Shown here: positions 1 to 8,956 of the stretch, piece after piece | Layout: each line of letters begins with the position of its first letter | Numbering within the stretch: the first letter of the stretch is position 1 | NCBI RefSeq assembly: GCF_032268605.1 | Contig: NZ_CP130318.1 | Location: 6,092,501 to 6,156,500 of the forward strand | Length of the DNA: 64,000 nt | Source of the DNA: Paenibacillus aurantius | GTDB taxonomy: Bacteria; Bacillota; Bacilli; Paenibacillales; NBRC-103111 | Direction: 5' to 3' | Notes under the pieces: generated by a model | Told to the model about the DNA's origin: nothing | Seen by the model: the letters and a program-made list of their open reading frames with translations, nothing else | Database searches by the model: none | Translations under genes and position numbers: made by a program

Positions 1-571
1 GACCGGTTCCGTCCCATCGAGTTCCGGGGTCCTGAACCTCGCTGAAGCGGTTGACCGGCTCCGACCAGGTCGCTCCCTCGTCATCGCTGTAGACGCTCCA
101 GATCGTCCGGACCCCGCGGCTCGTGCCGTTCACAATGGCTCCGTATGTATCCGGACCGTAATTTTGAGTAACAAAAAGCCATATCCGGCCCGTGCTTTCA
201 TCCTGAACCGGCGTCGGGTTGCCGCACGTGTCGGGACCCGCATCGCAAACGACCTGCAACGGCTGCCAGGTCCGACCCTGGTCTAGACTGCGCCTGAGCA
301 CCAGGTCGATATCTCCGTTATCGGCGGCGCTGTTTTTGCGTCCCTCCGCAAAAGCCAGCACCGTCCCGGATTTCGTAGTCAGCAGGGAAGGAATCCGGAA
401 CGTATGGTAGCCTTCCGTTCCCCCTTTGAATAGATCCAGGTTCGTGAAATACGGCTCCTCTCCCTGCGCGGCCGCTGCCGCCGATAAAGGTCCGCTGCCA
501 ATTGGCGCAAAGGAAATCGGGACCAGCATAAAGGCAAGGAAGCATAGGAGGATCGCCTTTCTTCTCCGCAT
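1..571 (-). CDS. Secreted exo-alpha-sialidase (BNR/GH33), C-terminus cut by window edge
   Basis: Only the first 190 residues are present; the frame is open to base 1. The start ATG at 571 has AAGGAG nine bases upstream; the nearby ATG at 576 is out of frame. Residues 1-40 are a signal peptide (Arg-rich n-region, hydrophobic core, Ala-rich cleavage zone), so export is expected. The mature part starts with the sialidase features: a FRIPSLL motif whose Arg belongs to the catalytic triad binding the sialate carboxylate, followed by Asp-boxes (SLDQGRTW and SDDEGATW). It closely resembles the next gene upstream (614-1630) but, unlike it, has a signal peptide. It is the last gene seen in the leftward ABC-sialidase operon, 42 bases after its neighbour. 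Role: release of terminal sialic acid from host or environmental glycans. Family assignment is firm; linkage specificity cannot be seen. Confidence 0.9.
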   Translation of the reverse strand, partial: MRRRKAILLCFLAFMLVPISFAPIGSGPLSAAAAAQGEEPYFTNLDLFKGGTEGYHTFRIPSLLTTKSGTVLAFAEGRKNSAADNGDIDLVLRRSLDQGRTWQPLQVVCDAGPDTCGNPTPVQDESTGRIWLFVTQNYGPDTYGAIVNGTSRGVRTIWSVYSDDEGATWSEPVNRFSEVQDPGTRWDGTG

Positions 572-613
572 CTCATTAAGCTCCTTTCCGTTTCCGTATA
601 AGGATTTGAGAAC

Positions 614-1630
614 TTACTGACCGTCAAACCGTGCCAGCACCAGCCGCTCGTAAGGCCGCTCCTCGCCGCATTCGTAAAGGCATAGGATCGTTCCGTCCGC
701 CGCGACGGCGAGATCGGAATAGGCGGCAGGCCCCTTGTGAAGCTCCTTCAGCACGGTCCAGGTCCGGCCCCCGTCAGAGCTTCTTCGGACCGTCAGGTTC
801 TCCCGCTTCGTGCCGGCCGGATTGGAGAAGAGCACGCCCCCGCTCCCGTCCTCAATCAGGCTGCCCTGGCAGACCGGCTCGATCAGCGCTTCGTCGAGAA
901 TCAGATCCGACCAGGTGAGCCCGCCGTCCCGGCTCCAGGAGACAGCGCGCCGATTCTTCCCGTGATAGCTCCGCATATTCAAATAAACCGAGCCGTCAGG
1001 CAGCTCCGCGAGCGCGCATTCATTCGTGTACTCTCCCGCGATGCCGCCGATCCGCCACGTCTCCCCATGATCGTCACTGTAAATGACATGGGCCGTATAC
1101 GGGCCCGACGTGCCGGTCTCGGGGTTCAAGACCGCATGGTTGCACGGCACGAGCAGGCGGCCGCTCTGCAGCTGGACCGCATGGCACGGACCGGCCGCAT
1201 ACCAGGTCCACCCCGGCCGCTTGACGTCGGCCGTAATGTCGCGAGGCTCCGACCACGTGAGGCCGTCGTCGTCGCTTTTCATCACCAGGACATCCCGTGC
1301 GGCTTTTCCCGCCAGGATGTCCTTCTCATGGCCATCCTCCGCGTTGCGGCAGAGCAGCAGCCAGATCGTTCCCGTTTCCCGGTCCTGGACCGGACACGGG
1401 TTCCCGATCGTATTCGCACCCTCATCGGCGATCACCCGGACCGGCTCCCATGTCTTTCCGTGGTCCAAGCTCCGCTTGAGCACGACATCGATATCGCCGG
1501 CATCCCCGGCCCCGTTCTTCCGGGCCTCGCAGAAAGCGAGCACCGTTCCCTCCTTCGTCACGAGCAGGGACGGAATGCGGTAAGTATGATAGCCGAGGTC
1601 TCCCGCGGCGAACAGAATTTGGTTGTCCAT
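614..1630 (-). CDS. Exo-alpha-sialidase (BNR/GH33) without signal peptide
   Basis: 338 residues. The TYRIPSLL motif lies near residue 20, and five Asp-boxes are visible (SLDHGKTW, SDDDGLTW, SDDHGETW, SRDGGLTW, SSDGGRTW), as expected for a six-bladed sialidase propeller. Further Arg residues (in NMRS and near KREN) and the Tyr of AAYSDL fit the Arg triad and nucleophilic Tyr. The protein starts directly at the catalytic domain with MDNQILFAAGD, so it has no signal peptide and should be cytosolic. The start has GAGAGGAG eight bases upstream. It lies 19 bases downstream of the permease gene 1650-2534 and 42 bases before the secreted sialidase, so it is probably cotranscribed with both. I infer that imported sialyl-oligosaccharides are trimmed inside the cell; non-classical release is the alternative. 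Confidence 0.93.
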   Translation of the reverse strand: MDNQILFAAGDLGYHTYRIPSLLVTKEGTVLAFCEARKNGAGDAGDIDVVLKRSLDHGKTWEPVRVIADEGANTIGNPCPVQDRETGTIWLLLCRNAEDGHEKDILAGKAARDVLVMKSDDDGLTWSEPRDITADVKRPGWTWYAAGPCHAVQLQSGRLLVPCNHAVLNPETGTSGPYTAHVIYSDDHGETWRIGGIAGEYTNECALAELPDGSVYLNMRSYHGKNRRAVSWSRDGGLTWSDLILDEALIEPVCQGSLIEDGSGGVLFSNPAGTKRENLTVRRSSDGGRTWTVLKELHKGPAAYSDLAVAADGTILCLYECGEERPYERLVLARFDGQ

Positions 1631-1649
1631 CTTTCTTTCTCCTCTCCGG

Positions 1650-2534
1650 TCAGCCTTTGATGGAACCGACCATCATGCCTTTGACGAAAAATTTTTGAAT
1701 GAAGGGATACACGAACAAGATCGGAAGCGTGCTGATGACGACAACGGCGGACTTCAAGGTCGCGGCCGGCGGGGGATTCCGGATGTATTCCACCTGCGAT
1801 TCGTCCTGCAGAATACCCGACAGCAGAATATTGCGCATCACCACCTGGATCGGCATCTTGCTCTGGTCGTTGATGTAGATGGAGGCTCCGAACCAGTCGT
1901 TCCAGTGGTGAACGGCATAGAAGAGGCCGATGGTGGCGATCGCCGGCATGGACAGCGGGATAATAATCTTCCACAGAATGACCGCCGGGGTGGCCCCGTC
2001 GATAATGCCCGATTCCTCCAGCTCCTCCGGCAGCGACAGAAAGAAATTCCGCATGATGAACAGGTTCCACGCACTGATCAGGCCGGGAATGACCAGCACC
2101 CACAGCGTGTTCTTTAAGCCCAGCTTGTCGATCAGCATGTAGGAGGGAATCAGCCCGCCGTGAAAGATCATCGTAAGAAAAATAAACAGCACGATCCCGT
2201 TGCGGCCGGGCAGCGTTCGTCTCGCCAGCCCGTATGCGAGGGTCGCCGTGAACAGGAGGTTGAGAAACGTTCCGACGGTGACCCGAAACAGCGTGACCTT
2301 ATAGGCGTTGTAAATGATCATGCCGCGCTTCAGCAGCATCTCGTAGGCCCCGAAATCGATTTTATGGGGGATGAGGATGAACGCCCCTCTTCTCATCGAT
2401 TCTTCGGCGCTTATGAACGAGGTGGACAGCACCGCCAGAAAGGGAATTAGAAACAGCAGGGACAAGACGGCCAGTAGAATGATATTGAACGCGTCGAAGA
2501 CACGCTCGGATGCGGTTGGTTTAATGGCACTCAT
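1650..2534 (-). CDS. Carbohydrate ABC transporter permease (CUT1, LplC/YtcP type)
   Basis: 294 residues with six predicted membrane helices, the first at about residues 15-36. The cytoplasmic EAA loop lies around residues 180-200 (EELEESGIIDGATPAVILWK) and contacts the ATPase. The C-terminus FFVKGMMVGSIKG is typical of LplC/YtcP-type second permeases. It follows its partner permease by 12 bases and precedes the cytosolic sialidase by 19 bases. As usual for CUT1 systems of Paenibacillus and Bacillus, no ATPase gene is in the operon; a shared MsmX-type ATPase is inferred. By context the substrate is probably a sialic acid or sialo-oligosaccharide. Confidence 0.93.
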   Translation of the reverse strand: MSAIKPTASERVFDAFNIILLAVLSLLFLIPFLAVLSTSFISAEESMRRGAFILIPHKIDFGAYEMLLKRGMIIYNAYKVTLFRVTVGTFLNLLFTATLAYGLARRTLPGRNGIVLFIFLTMIFHGGLIPSYMLIDKLGLKNTLWVLVIPGLISAWNLFIMRNFFLSLPEELEESGIIDGATPAVILWKIIIPLSMPAIATIGLFYAVHHWNDWFGASIYINDQSKMPIQVVMRNILLSGILQDESQVEYIRNPPPAATLKSAVVVISTLPILFVYPFIQKFFVKGMMVGSIKG

Positions 2535-2546
2535 CTCCCCGTCCTC

Positions 2547-3515
2547 CTACCAGATTCCCGTATGGTTCATTTTTTTGGCGATATAGTTGGAGCCCAGAAT
2601 CAGCAGCATGGCGATAATATTTTTGAACAAGCCGACCGCCGTGGCGAAGGAATAATTGAGCTTCGTCAGCCCTTCCCGGTACACATAGGTGTCGATAATG
2701 TCCGCCACCTCGTAAACCGACGGGGAATAGAGCAGCAGCACCTGTTCGAAGCCGGCGTTCAGCAGCCCACCGATGGAGAGAATGAGCAGGATCACGATAA
2801 CCGGAGCAATACCCGGCAGGGTAATATGCCAAGCCTGCCGCAGGCGGCTCGCCCCATCCATTCTCGCCGCTTCATACAGCCCGGGGTCGATCCCCGTCAT
2901 GGCCGCCAGATACAGAATGCTTCCCCATCCGATGGACTGCCACACATGGGCTATCACCAGAATGCTTCGGAAATAGCCGGGCGAGCCCAGGAAATGGACC
3001 GGTTCCCCGCCTAAGAACACCACCGCCGCATTAATCAAGCCCCCATCGGTGGACAAAATCATCATGGCCAAGCCGGCCACCACGACGGTGGAGATGAAAT
3101 GAGGCAGATACGAAATCGTCTGAACGACCCGTTTGTACACGGCCGATCTCAACTCATTAAGCAAGAGCGCCAGCAGCAGCGAGGCCGGAAAGCCGAAAAA
3201 CAGCTTATAGCAGCTGAGCAGCAGCGTATTGCGCATCACATTCCAAAAATAATACGAATGAATGAATTTGCTGAAATGCTTAAACCCTACCCAGTCGCTC
3301 GTGAAAATCGCATCGACTCCCTCGAACGGGGAGATGTCCTTAAACGCGATAATAACGCCGAACATGGGGATATAGTCAAAGATCACAAAATAAAGGATGC
3401 CGGGCAGAATCAAGTAATAATAAAACCGGTGGACCTTAACGGCCGTCCACAGCCGCCGCCCGGTCGCGAGCCGGCTGCCCGGGGATTCGGAAACCGCCGT
3501 ATTCATCGATGCCAA
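2547..3515 (-). CDS. Carbohydrate ABC transporter permease (CUT1, LplB/YteP type)
   Basis: 322 residues with six predicted membrane helices; the first (FYYYLILPGILYFVIFDYIP) follows a short basic N-tail. The EAA loop is visible in the last third (GLYEAARMDGASRLRQAWHI). The C-terminal motif SNYIAKKMNHTGIW is characteristic of LplB/YteP-type permeases. It pairs with the permease at 1650-2534 to form the heterodimeric channel. It lies 85 bases downstream of the solute-binding lipoprotein gene; that gap is G+C-rich and could form a small hairpin that lowers permease expression relative to the binding protein. The second Met (residue 4) is an alternative start. Confidence 0.93.
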   Translation of the reverse strand: MASMNTAVSESPGSRLATGRRLWTAVKVHRFYYYLILPGILYFVIFDYIPMFGVIIAFKDISPFEGVDAIFTSDWVGFKHFSKFIHSYYFWNVMRNTLLLSCYKLFFGFPASLLLALLLNELRSAVYKRVVQTISYLPHFISTVVVAGLAMMILSTDGGLINAAVVFLGGEPVHFLGSPGYFRSILVIAHVWQSIGWGSILYLAAMTGIDPGLYEAARMDGASRLRQAWHITLPGIAPVIVILLILSIGGLLNAGFEQVLLLYSPSVYEVADIIDTYVYREGLTKLNYSFATAVGLFKNIIAMLLILGSNYIAKKMNHTGIW

Positions 3516-3600
3516 GTGCGCTCCTCCTTCTTCCCGCTTGTATGGCAGCCCGGACGGGAAAGCCCCGCCCAGAGCCGCCGTGGACCGGATCTCCCGCCGC

Positions 3601-5139
3601 CTACTTCTTCTTCTCGTTATACTGGCGTGTGTATTCCGCGATCCATTTATCGAGCCCCGCCTTATACAGCTGATCGATGTATTTATCGAAATCGGACAGA
3701 GGTCTCGCGCCCGTCACGAACTTAACCAGCTCCTCGCTGCGAAGACGGTTGATGTCCCCAAGCGTCGGGATGTTCTCGTCGAGCTTCTGCTTGTCGTAGA
3801 GGATGTTCGCATCGACCGGCATTTTGGCGACGCTCGTATTCAGCGCTTCCTTGGTCAAATAATCGGCATGCATTTTCTTGACCGGGTCCTTGAACGCATA
3901 TTTAAGCTCGGTAGCCGTCCCCAGGGAGACCATAAATTCACCCGCATACTCGATGTCCTTGCTCTTCAGCTCCACGTCGAACTTGCTGTCCCCAACATAG
4001 CCCCAGTTCGTACCGAAGGCCGCCGTCAGGTGATTGGTCGGAATGTCCTGGTACTGGTAGTTGATAAACTTCATCACGGCCTCCGGATGTTTGGCCTTCT
4101 TCGTGATGACCATGGAGGCGGTGTTTCCGGCTGTCGCCGTCATCAGCTTGCCTTTCGGACCCTGAATGCCCCGGATGATTTCATAATTGGCGTCCGCCGG
4201 CAAATTCGGCTTAATCTGCGGGAACAAGAGCGTGATGCGCGAGTACCACATGGAGGACATGCCGACCCGGTTCGTCTTCAGCAGCTCCGTCGGATCGAAT
4301 TTGCTGAACGATTCTTTGTAGAGATAGCCCTTCTGGTACCAGTCCGCCAGCTTCGCGACATAGTCCTTGAATCCCGGAGCCAGCTCCGGCGGCTTCATCT
4401 TCTTATCCGCCGGGTCGATCCAGTTGCTGTTGCCGAACTCCGTGAAGCCTCCCATCAGCGCGTTCTTGATGCCGTTCAGGTCCGTCATCATCGGAATCGT
4501 GTCGTCCTTGCCGTTACCGTCGGGGTCTTGCTCCTTAAACGCTTTCAAAACAGCTTCAAGTTCATCCAGCGTTTGCGGCATCTTCAGATTCAGCTTCTGG
4601 AGCCAGTCCGTCCGGACCCAGATCGGGTAGTGAACCGCCGGCTCCCCCCGCGGGATGCCCCAGATTTTGCCGTCCTTATCCTTCATGTATTCCCATGCTT
4701 TATCGTTCCAGGCCTTCTTGATGTCCTGCCCGTATTTGTCGAGCAGGTCGTTAAGCGGGATAATGGCTCCTTTCGGAGCGAGGTCGTCCCAGTTCGCCTG
4801 GAAGGTATCCACTTCATCGCTCGAGCTTCCCAGGAGCAGGTTCAGTTTCTGCGAGGAGGCGTCTCCTCCTTGGGGCGGCACAATGGCGACCGGCTCGATG
4901 CCGAGCTTGTCGACATACATCTTTTTCATTTCTTCCAGCTTGGCGGGTACGCTGCCTTCCGGCTTCTGGTTCAGCTGCCCCGTGTTCTGGTAAATGTAGA
5001 TCTTCGGAACGGCCTTCGTCTTCCCCGCTTCCCCCGCTGCCTTGTCCCCTTCCGGGGTCCCGCTATTGCCTGAGCATGCCGCTAGCAGGCTTACGCTCAT
5101 GACAACGGTAACCGAAGCGCCGGCAACCTTTCTGTTCAT
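3601..5139 (-). CDS. Extracellular sugar-binding lipoprotein of CUT1 ABC transporter
   Basis: 512 residues. I chose the ATG at 5139 rather than an upstream in-frame ATG at 5175 because GGGAGGAG precedes it and a normal lipoprotein signal follows: NRK, hydrophobic core, LAAC with Cys22 as the lipidation site. The mature protein has the LplA/YtcQ-type large binding-protein fold (Asp/Gly-rich EF-like loop DPDGNGKDDTIP, then YQYQDI). It captures the glycan outside the membrane and delivers it to the two permeases downstream. The upstream spacer carries a perfect 16-bp palindrome and a cre-like box, so the operon is probably inducible and subject to CcpA. The substrate is inferred as sialic-acid-containing only from the neighbouring sialidases and nanA. 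Confidence 0.93.
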   Translation of the reverse strand: MNRKVAGASVTVVMSVSLLAACSGNSGTPEGDKAAGEAGKTKAVPKIYIYQNTGQLNQKPEGSVPAKLEEMKKMYVDKLGIEPVAIVPPQGGDASSQKLNLLLGSSSDEVDTFQANWDDLAPKGAIIPLNDLLDKYGQDIKKAWNDKAWEYMKDKDGKIWGIPRGEPAVHYPIWVRTDWLQKLNLKMPQTLDELEAVLKAFKEQDPDGNGKDDTIPMMTDLNGIKNALMGGFTEFGNSNWIDPADKKMKPPELAPGFKDYVAKLADWYQKGYLYKESFSKFDPTELLKTNRVGMSSMWYSRITLLFPQIKPNLPADANYEIIRGIQGPKGKLMTATAGNTASMVITKKAKHPEAVMKFINYQYQDIPTNHLTAAFGTNWGYVGDSKFDVELKSKDIEYAGEFMVSLGTATELKYAFKDPVKKMHADYLTKEALNTSVAKMPVDANILYDKQKLDENIPTLGDINRLRSEELVKFVTGARPLSDFDKYIDQLYKAGLDKWIAEYTRQYNEKKK

Positions 5140-5206
5140 GGCTTCTCCTCCCTTTGCTTGTAAATCCCAAGGCACCGCCTTGTTCGGAACCCATCATAGC
5201 AAGACG

Positions 5207-5219
5207 TGAAAGCGTTTCA
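5207..5219 (-). promoter_or_regulatory. cre-like box upstream of sugar ABC operon
   Basis: TGAAAGCGTTTCA, read on the plus strand, matches the Gram-positive CcpA operator consensus TGWAARCGYTWNCW at all but one position (the conserved C near the right end). It lies about 70 bases upstream of the binding-protein start, downstream of the presumed promoter, where CcpA would act as a roadblock. Function is inferred from the match. Confidence 0.5.
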
Positions 5220-5249
5220 AATCATAACATTTCTACCTTTGTATGATGA

Positions 5250-5265
5250 TTTTGACATGTCAAAA
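5250..5265. promoter_or_regulatory. Perfect 16-bp palindrome / promoter -35 of sugar ABC operon
   Basis: TTTTGACATGTCAAAA is a perfect inverted repeat in the 200-base spacer between the AraC-type regulator and the binding-protein gene. Read leftward it includes TTGACA, a perfect sigma-A -35 hexamer, with a weak -10 (TACAAA-like) about 15 bases on. It may be both promoter and operator. No terminator is visible between the two genes. Confidence 0.45.
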
Positions 5266-5338
5266 GGTTATCATGCCTTTCCACCCCTTAGGATTCCCGG
5301 ACAAGGAATAGACGCGCAGGATCCCGCCGCCACAGCCG

Positions 5339-7714
5339 TCAGCTGCCGTACAGCCTCTTGAACTCGCCGGGTGTCAGCCCAACCTCTTCCTTAAAGACCT
5401 TGATGAAATAGTACGAATGGCTGTATCCGACCTCTTTGCCCGCTTCGCCGATTTTCATGCTGCTCTGCAGCAGCAGCTCCTTGCTTTTCTCAATGCGGAC
5501 CTTCTTCAAATAATCCACGAAGGGCTCTCCCTTGATTTGCTTGAACAGCCGGCTGATGTAAGCCGGATTCAAGTTGACCTGCTCCGCAACCGAGCTAAGG
5601 GACAGGGGTTGGCTGTAATCCCGCTCCAGAATTTCGATCACCCGCGTGATATGCTGGTTTCCTTTGGCGTTCCACTCCCCTTCGAGGTAAGCCGCCGTGA
5701 GCCGGATGAGCTGATGGAACCAGCGGACAATCTGGGAAAGGGACTCCTGGTCCAGCAGCTCCTGGTACGGATTGGCCTCCTTCTGCCAAACGGTTCTCCA
5801 GTTGACCCCAAGCTGGTTCAACGAATAGATGATGACGGTCAGCAGCTGCACAAAAACCGGTTGGATTTGCTTATAGTGCAGATTGTTTTTCTGTGCATTG
5901 ATGTCGGAGACGAACTCGTCAAACGCTTGGATGGCCTCCTCCACCCGGGCCGTTTTGAGATACCCGAGCAGCTGCTCTTCTTTAAGCTTGGGATAATGAA
6001 ACCGGCTCGTCTGATCGAACTGAATCTCCCCAAAGGACAGAACATCGCCGCTGCCGTACAGAATGCGGTACTTGAGAGCCTCGAGGGCCTCTTCATACGA
6101 CTGGGGCAGCTCCTTCACCGTGGCGCAGGCACTGCCGATCCCGATCGAATAGGAGTGGTTCAGCTCCCCGTTGATTTGTTTAAGCAGCTGCCGCGCGAGC
6201 GTCAAGACCTGCTCCTCATCCATTCCCCGCCGGGCCAGGACAAGGGCAAGCAGATTCTCTTCCGCCTCCACAACATAATAGGGCGTGCTCAGCACCGGAT
6301 TTCGGCTCAGAAGATCCTGGACTTGCAGCTTAAGCAAATCCTCCGTCAGGTTCGCGTCCTCCTCCCGCGCCGTGTTCCGCTCGCCTTGAGCATCCACCGA
6401 GAGCGCCATCACCACCAGATCCCGGGTATCGATCCCCAGATGGAGATAATGGATTTTGGCCTCGATCTCCTCCAGGCTCATGTGGTGCCGCCGCAGAAGG
6501 ACCGCCTTGAATTGCTCGCGCTGGATGGGCATGCTCTCTTCCAATTTCCCCTTGTAATAATCGCGCTCGTGCAGGGCCGATCTCATATAATGGCCGATGG
6601 TGCCGAATTCGTCCCCGTCTTCCGCGCGGTGTCCGGCCTCCCATCCGATCAAGGCTTTCAGTCGGGTGACCGGCTTGTATAACCGCAGGGAGGACAAATA
6701 AGCCAGAACGACGGAGAGAACCACGAGGAGCAGAGCGGAAAGAACAATGGTTTGCTTGATGGAGGTGGTGCCTTTGGCGAGGGCCTTCATATCCGACACA
6801 CTGACGAAGGTCCAGCTCAGCAAAGAAGAAGCGGAAAAGCAAACCAGCTCCTGCTCGTCCTGAATCCGGTCCGTGAAGAAACCGGCATGACCGGCGATCT
6901 CTTGCTTATCCGGTAAAATCCGGTTAACCGGCTGATGCAGGTAAGCCGGATTGCTGTGAAACAGGAGGTTTCCTTCCCGGGAGACCACATAGATCTCATC
7001 CGTACGGGCCAATTTGTTAATAATCTTCTCGTAAATGGCCGAGGCGTTGAGGTTTATGATTAGAGCGTTATCCCCTTTGCCGGTTTTATAGATCACCGAA
7101 AGCAGGTGCTTATCCGGACCACGGCGCTGCTTGGCGATCCGGGTATCCATCAGGGTGGCAATTTCCGCACTTTTCTTTCCGGCTTCGTACCAGCCCAAGT
7201 CATAGAAAGCCCCGAACGGAAACTGCAGGTTGGATCCGTCATTCTCGGACGTAAGAACAAGCTGCTTGCCCGCGTCATAAAAATACACCGAGTCCACGAA
7301 CTCGTTGGACATCCGGAACATGTTGATCGTGTCGAGGGAATTCTTCTTGGCCTCCAGGTAAGCATAGAGCGAGGACAAATTTTCCGGGGAGATCTCTCCC
7401 TGAAGCTCCTCATAATAGCTTCCTCCCGGAAAACGCTCGAAATTTTGAAACGACCGGTTCAGGGCAAGCTGGTTGGAGTTGTCCTTGATCCGGTTCAAAA
7501 CCATTTCGATAGCGTTAATCGTCTGGTTTAAGTATTGGAGCTTGTTCGTTCCCGTTTCCTCACGGAAAGATTGGGAAACTTTGTAATAGGCAATGCAGTT
7601 GGAGATCAGGCCCGGAATGATGGCAATAAGGGCCGTGGTCATGATCAACTTCATAAAAAAACCGTTTTGGAGCACCCGTCTCAGAAAAGCAGCGGTAGGG
7701 CTCGGTTTAAGCAT
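5339..7714 (-). CDS. Membrane-anchored AraC-type regulator (YesS-like)
   Basis: 791 residues. One membrane helix is at about 22-44, an extracytoplasmic sensory region (Cache-like) fills roughly 45-305, and a second helix is around 310-335. A long cytosolic linker follows, and the last ~100 residues form an AraC/XylS double helix-turn-helix (LSLSSVAEQVNLNPAYISRLFK ... VGYSHSYYFIKVFKEEVGLTPGEFKR). This one-component design senses a ligand outside and binds DNA inside. GGAGGG lies ten bases before the ATG. It sits directly upstream of, and in the same direction as, the sugar ABC-sialidase operon, so it is the likely activator of that operon. A good cre box lies about 95 bases upstream of its start. 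Confidence 0.92.
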   Translation of the reverse strand: MLKPSPTAAFLRRVLQNGFFMKLIMTTALIAIIPGLISNCIAYYKVSQSFREETGTNKLQYLNQTINAIEMVLNRIKDNSNQLALNRSFQNFERFPGGSYYEELQGEISPENLSSLYAYLEAKKNSLDTINMFRMSNEFVDSVYFYDAGKQLVLTSENDGSNLQFPFGAFYDLGWYEAGKKSAEIATLMDTRIAKQRRGPDKHLLSVIYKTGKGDNALIINLNASAIYEKIINKLARTDEIYVVSREGNLLFHSNPAYLHQPVNRILPDKQEIAGHAGFFTDRIQDEQELVCFSASSLLSWTFVSVSDMKALAKGTTSIKQTIVLSALLLVVLSVVLAYLSSLRLYKPVTRLKALIGWEAGHRAEDGDEFGTIGHYMRSALHERDYYKGKLEESMPIQREQFKAVLLRRHHMSLEEIEAKIHYLHLGIDTRDLVVMALSVDAQGERNTAREEDANLTEDLLKLQVQDLLSRNPVLSTPYYVVEAEENLLALVLARRGMDEEQVLTLARQLLKQINGELNHSYSIGIGSACATVKELPQSYEEALEALKYRILYGSGDVLSFGEIQFDQTSRFHYPKLKEEQLLGYLKTARVEEAIQAFDEFVSDINAQKNNLHYKQIQPVFVQLLTVIIYSLNQLGVNWRTVWQKEANPYQELLDQESLSQIVRWFHQLIRLTAAYLEGEWNAKGNQHITRVIEILERDYSQPLSLSSVAEQVNLNPAYISRLFKQIKGEPFVDYLKKVRIEKSKELLLQSSMKIGEAGKEVGYSHSYYFIKVFKEEVGLTPGEFKRLYGS

Positions 7715-7808
7715 GTCGGGATATCCCTCCTTTCGCTATCCCGCCGGCGGTCGATCCGCCCCGCCCATTAGGAACGATACGAAGGCATCCGATCCCTGCC
7801 GGAATGAA

Positions 7809-7823
7809 GGATAGCGCTTTCAT
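7809..7823 (-). promoter_or_regulatory. cre box upstream of YesS-like regulator
   Basis: On the minus strand ATGAAAGCGCTATCC matches WTGNAANCGNWNNCW at every position except the last. It lies between nanA (ending at 7932) and the regulator start at 7714. CcpA control of the sialidase/ABC operon through its regulator is inferred. Confidence 0.6.
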
Positions 7824-7931
7824 AAATCGGTAACCTTGAACCACGGCCTCAAGCGGATGAGGACCGGGAATTGTTTCATGAGAAACATCTCCCGGCCGTC
7901 TATCTTCTCCCTGGGCGAAAGGTGCCGCGGC

Positions 7932-8882
7932 TTATAAAGCCGCCGCCTCCCGGTTCGGCTCATACCGGTGACGGCGCAGCACGTCACTCGCCTCGTAGAA
8001 GGCTTCGAGCTCCTTCCGTTCTTCGGCGGTGAAGGACTTCAAGGGCCCTCTAACGGCAGGGGCGGCTATGACCCCTTGCAGATACAGCATGTATTTCTCG
8101 TAGGGAATCACGTCGTACCGGAGCATGTGGGCAATGACGCCGTTCGCTTCCGCCTGCCTGTCCTGCAGAGCCGCCATCACCGGGCGCTCCTCCGACGAAA
8201 CGGTTTCATACATGGATGTGAACAGGTTAGGCATCATGTTGAAGGTGCTGCCGATGGCACCGTCGGAACCGGCATACGCGCCCCCGAGGTACACCTCGTC
8301 ATGGCCGTTGTAGAGGAGGAAGGACCTCCCGCATCTCGCCCGGATCTGCTGCATCTCGAACAAATTAAGGGAAGTAAATTTAACGCCGAGGCACCGGGGA
8401 TGGCGGCTCAGCTGCTCGTAGAAATCCAGGGACAGGCTAACCCCCGTCGCTCCCGGGTAATGGTAGACGAGCATGGGCAGCGATACGGCTTCCATGACGG
8501 CTTCGTAATGCTCCCGGATCTCGTTCACCGATACCTTGTAATAGAACGGCACCACCGCCGAAACCGCATCCACGCCTTGGCCTTCGGCATGCTTGGCGAG
8601 CCGGATGGTTTCCCTCGTGCCGATGCAGCCTACGTGCGAAATAATCGTCACCCGTCCCGCCGCCGCCCCGACGACCGTTTCCAGCACCCGGCACCGCTCC
8701 TCGCTCGTCAGAAGAAACCCTTCCCCGGTGCTTCCTCCCACATAGAACCCTTTGATGCCCTGCCGGATTTGGTGCTCCACCAGACGGGCCAAAGAATCAT
8801 GGTCAATGTCTCCCCCCGGATGCATCGGGGTTACCAATGCCGTGAAGATGCCGCGAAATGCGGCCAGCTTGTCATTTGTCAT
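7932..8882 (-). CDS. nanA: N-acetylneuraminate lyase
   Basis: 316 residues of the DHDPS/NAL aldolase fold. It has GGSTGE (about 49-54), Tyr142 in YHYPG, and the Schiff-base Lys168 in GVKFTS, close to Tyr137 and Lys165 of the E. coli enzyme. The stretch LYNGHDEV followed by GSDGAIGSTFN matches N-acetylneuraminate lyases rather than dihydrodipicolinate synthases. Reaction: N-acetylneuraminate to N-acetylmannosamine plus pyruvate, in the cytosol. The start at 8882 is preferred because GGAGAGG then sits about nine bases upstream; an in-frame ATG at 8891 lies too close to that site. It is divergent from the AraC regulator at 9036 and upstream of the sialidase/ABC operon. No nanE, nanK or nag genes are in the window. 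Confidence 0.9.
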   Translation of the reverse strand: MTNDKLAAFRGIFTALVTPMHPGGDIDHDSLARLVEHQIRQGIKGFYVGGSTGEGFLLTSEERCRVLETVVGAAAGRVTIISHVGCIGTRETIRLAKHAEGQGVDAVSAVVPFYYKVSVNEIREHYEAVMEAVSLPMLVYHYPGATGVSLSLDFYEQLSRHPRCLGVKFTSLNLFEMQQIRARCGRSFLLYNGHDEVYLGGAYAGSDGAIGSTFNMMPNLFTSMYETVSSEERPVMAALQDRQAEANGVIAHMLRYDVIPYEKYMLYLQGVIAAPAVRGPLKSFTAEERKELEAFYEASDVLRRHRYEPNREAAAL

Positions 8883-8925
8883 GCCTCTCATCCTCTCCGC
8901 CGCTCTCCGCGGTATTTATACCCGC

Positions 8926-8931
8926 ATTATA
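8926..8931 (-). promoter_or_regulatory. nanA promoter -10
   Basis: A perfect TATAAT on the minus strand, 44 bases before the nanA start. The -35 position (about 8949-8954) is poor, as expected for an activator-dependent promoter with the direct repeats just upstream. Confidence 0.5.
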
Positions 8932-8956
8932 AAGGAAGGAACGGGAGGAGTTTTCT

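Noticed and set aside
3538-5073. 511-codon plus-strand frame opposite the sugar-binding lipoprotein
   Set aside because: Antisense shadow in G+C-rich DNA: Arg/His/Leu-rich with no domain, and the lipoprotein on the other strand has full family motifs.
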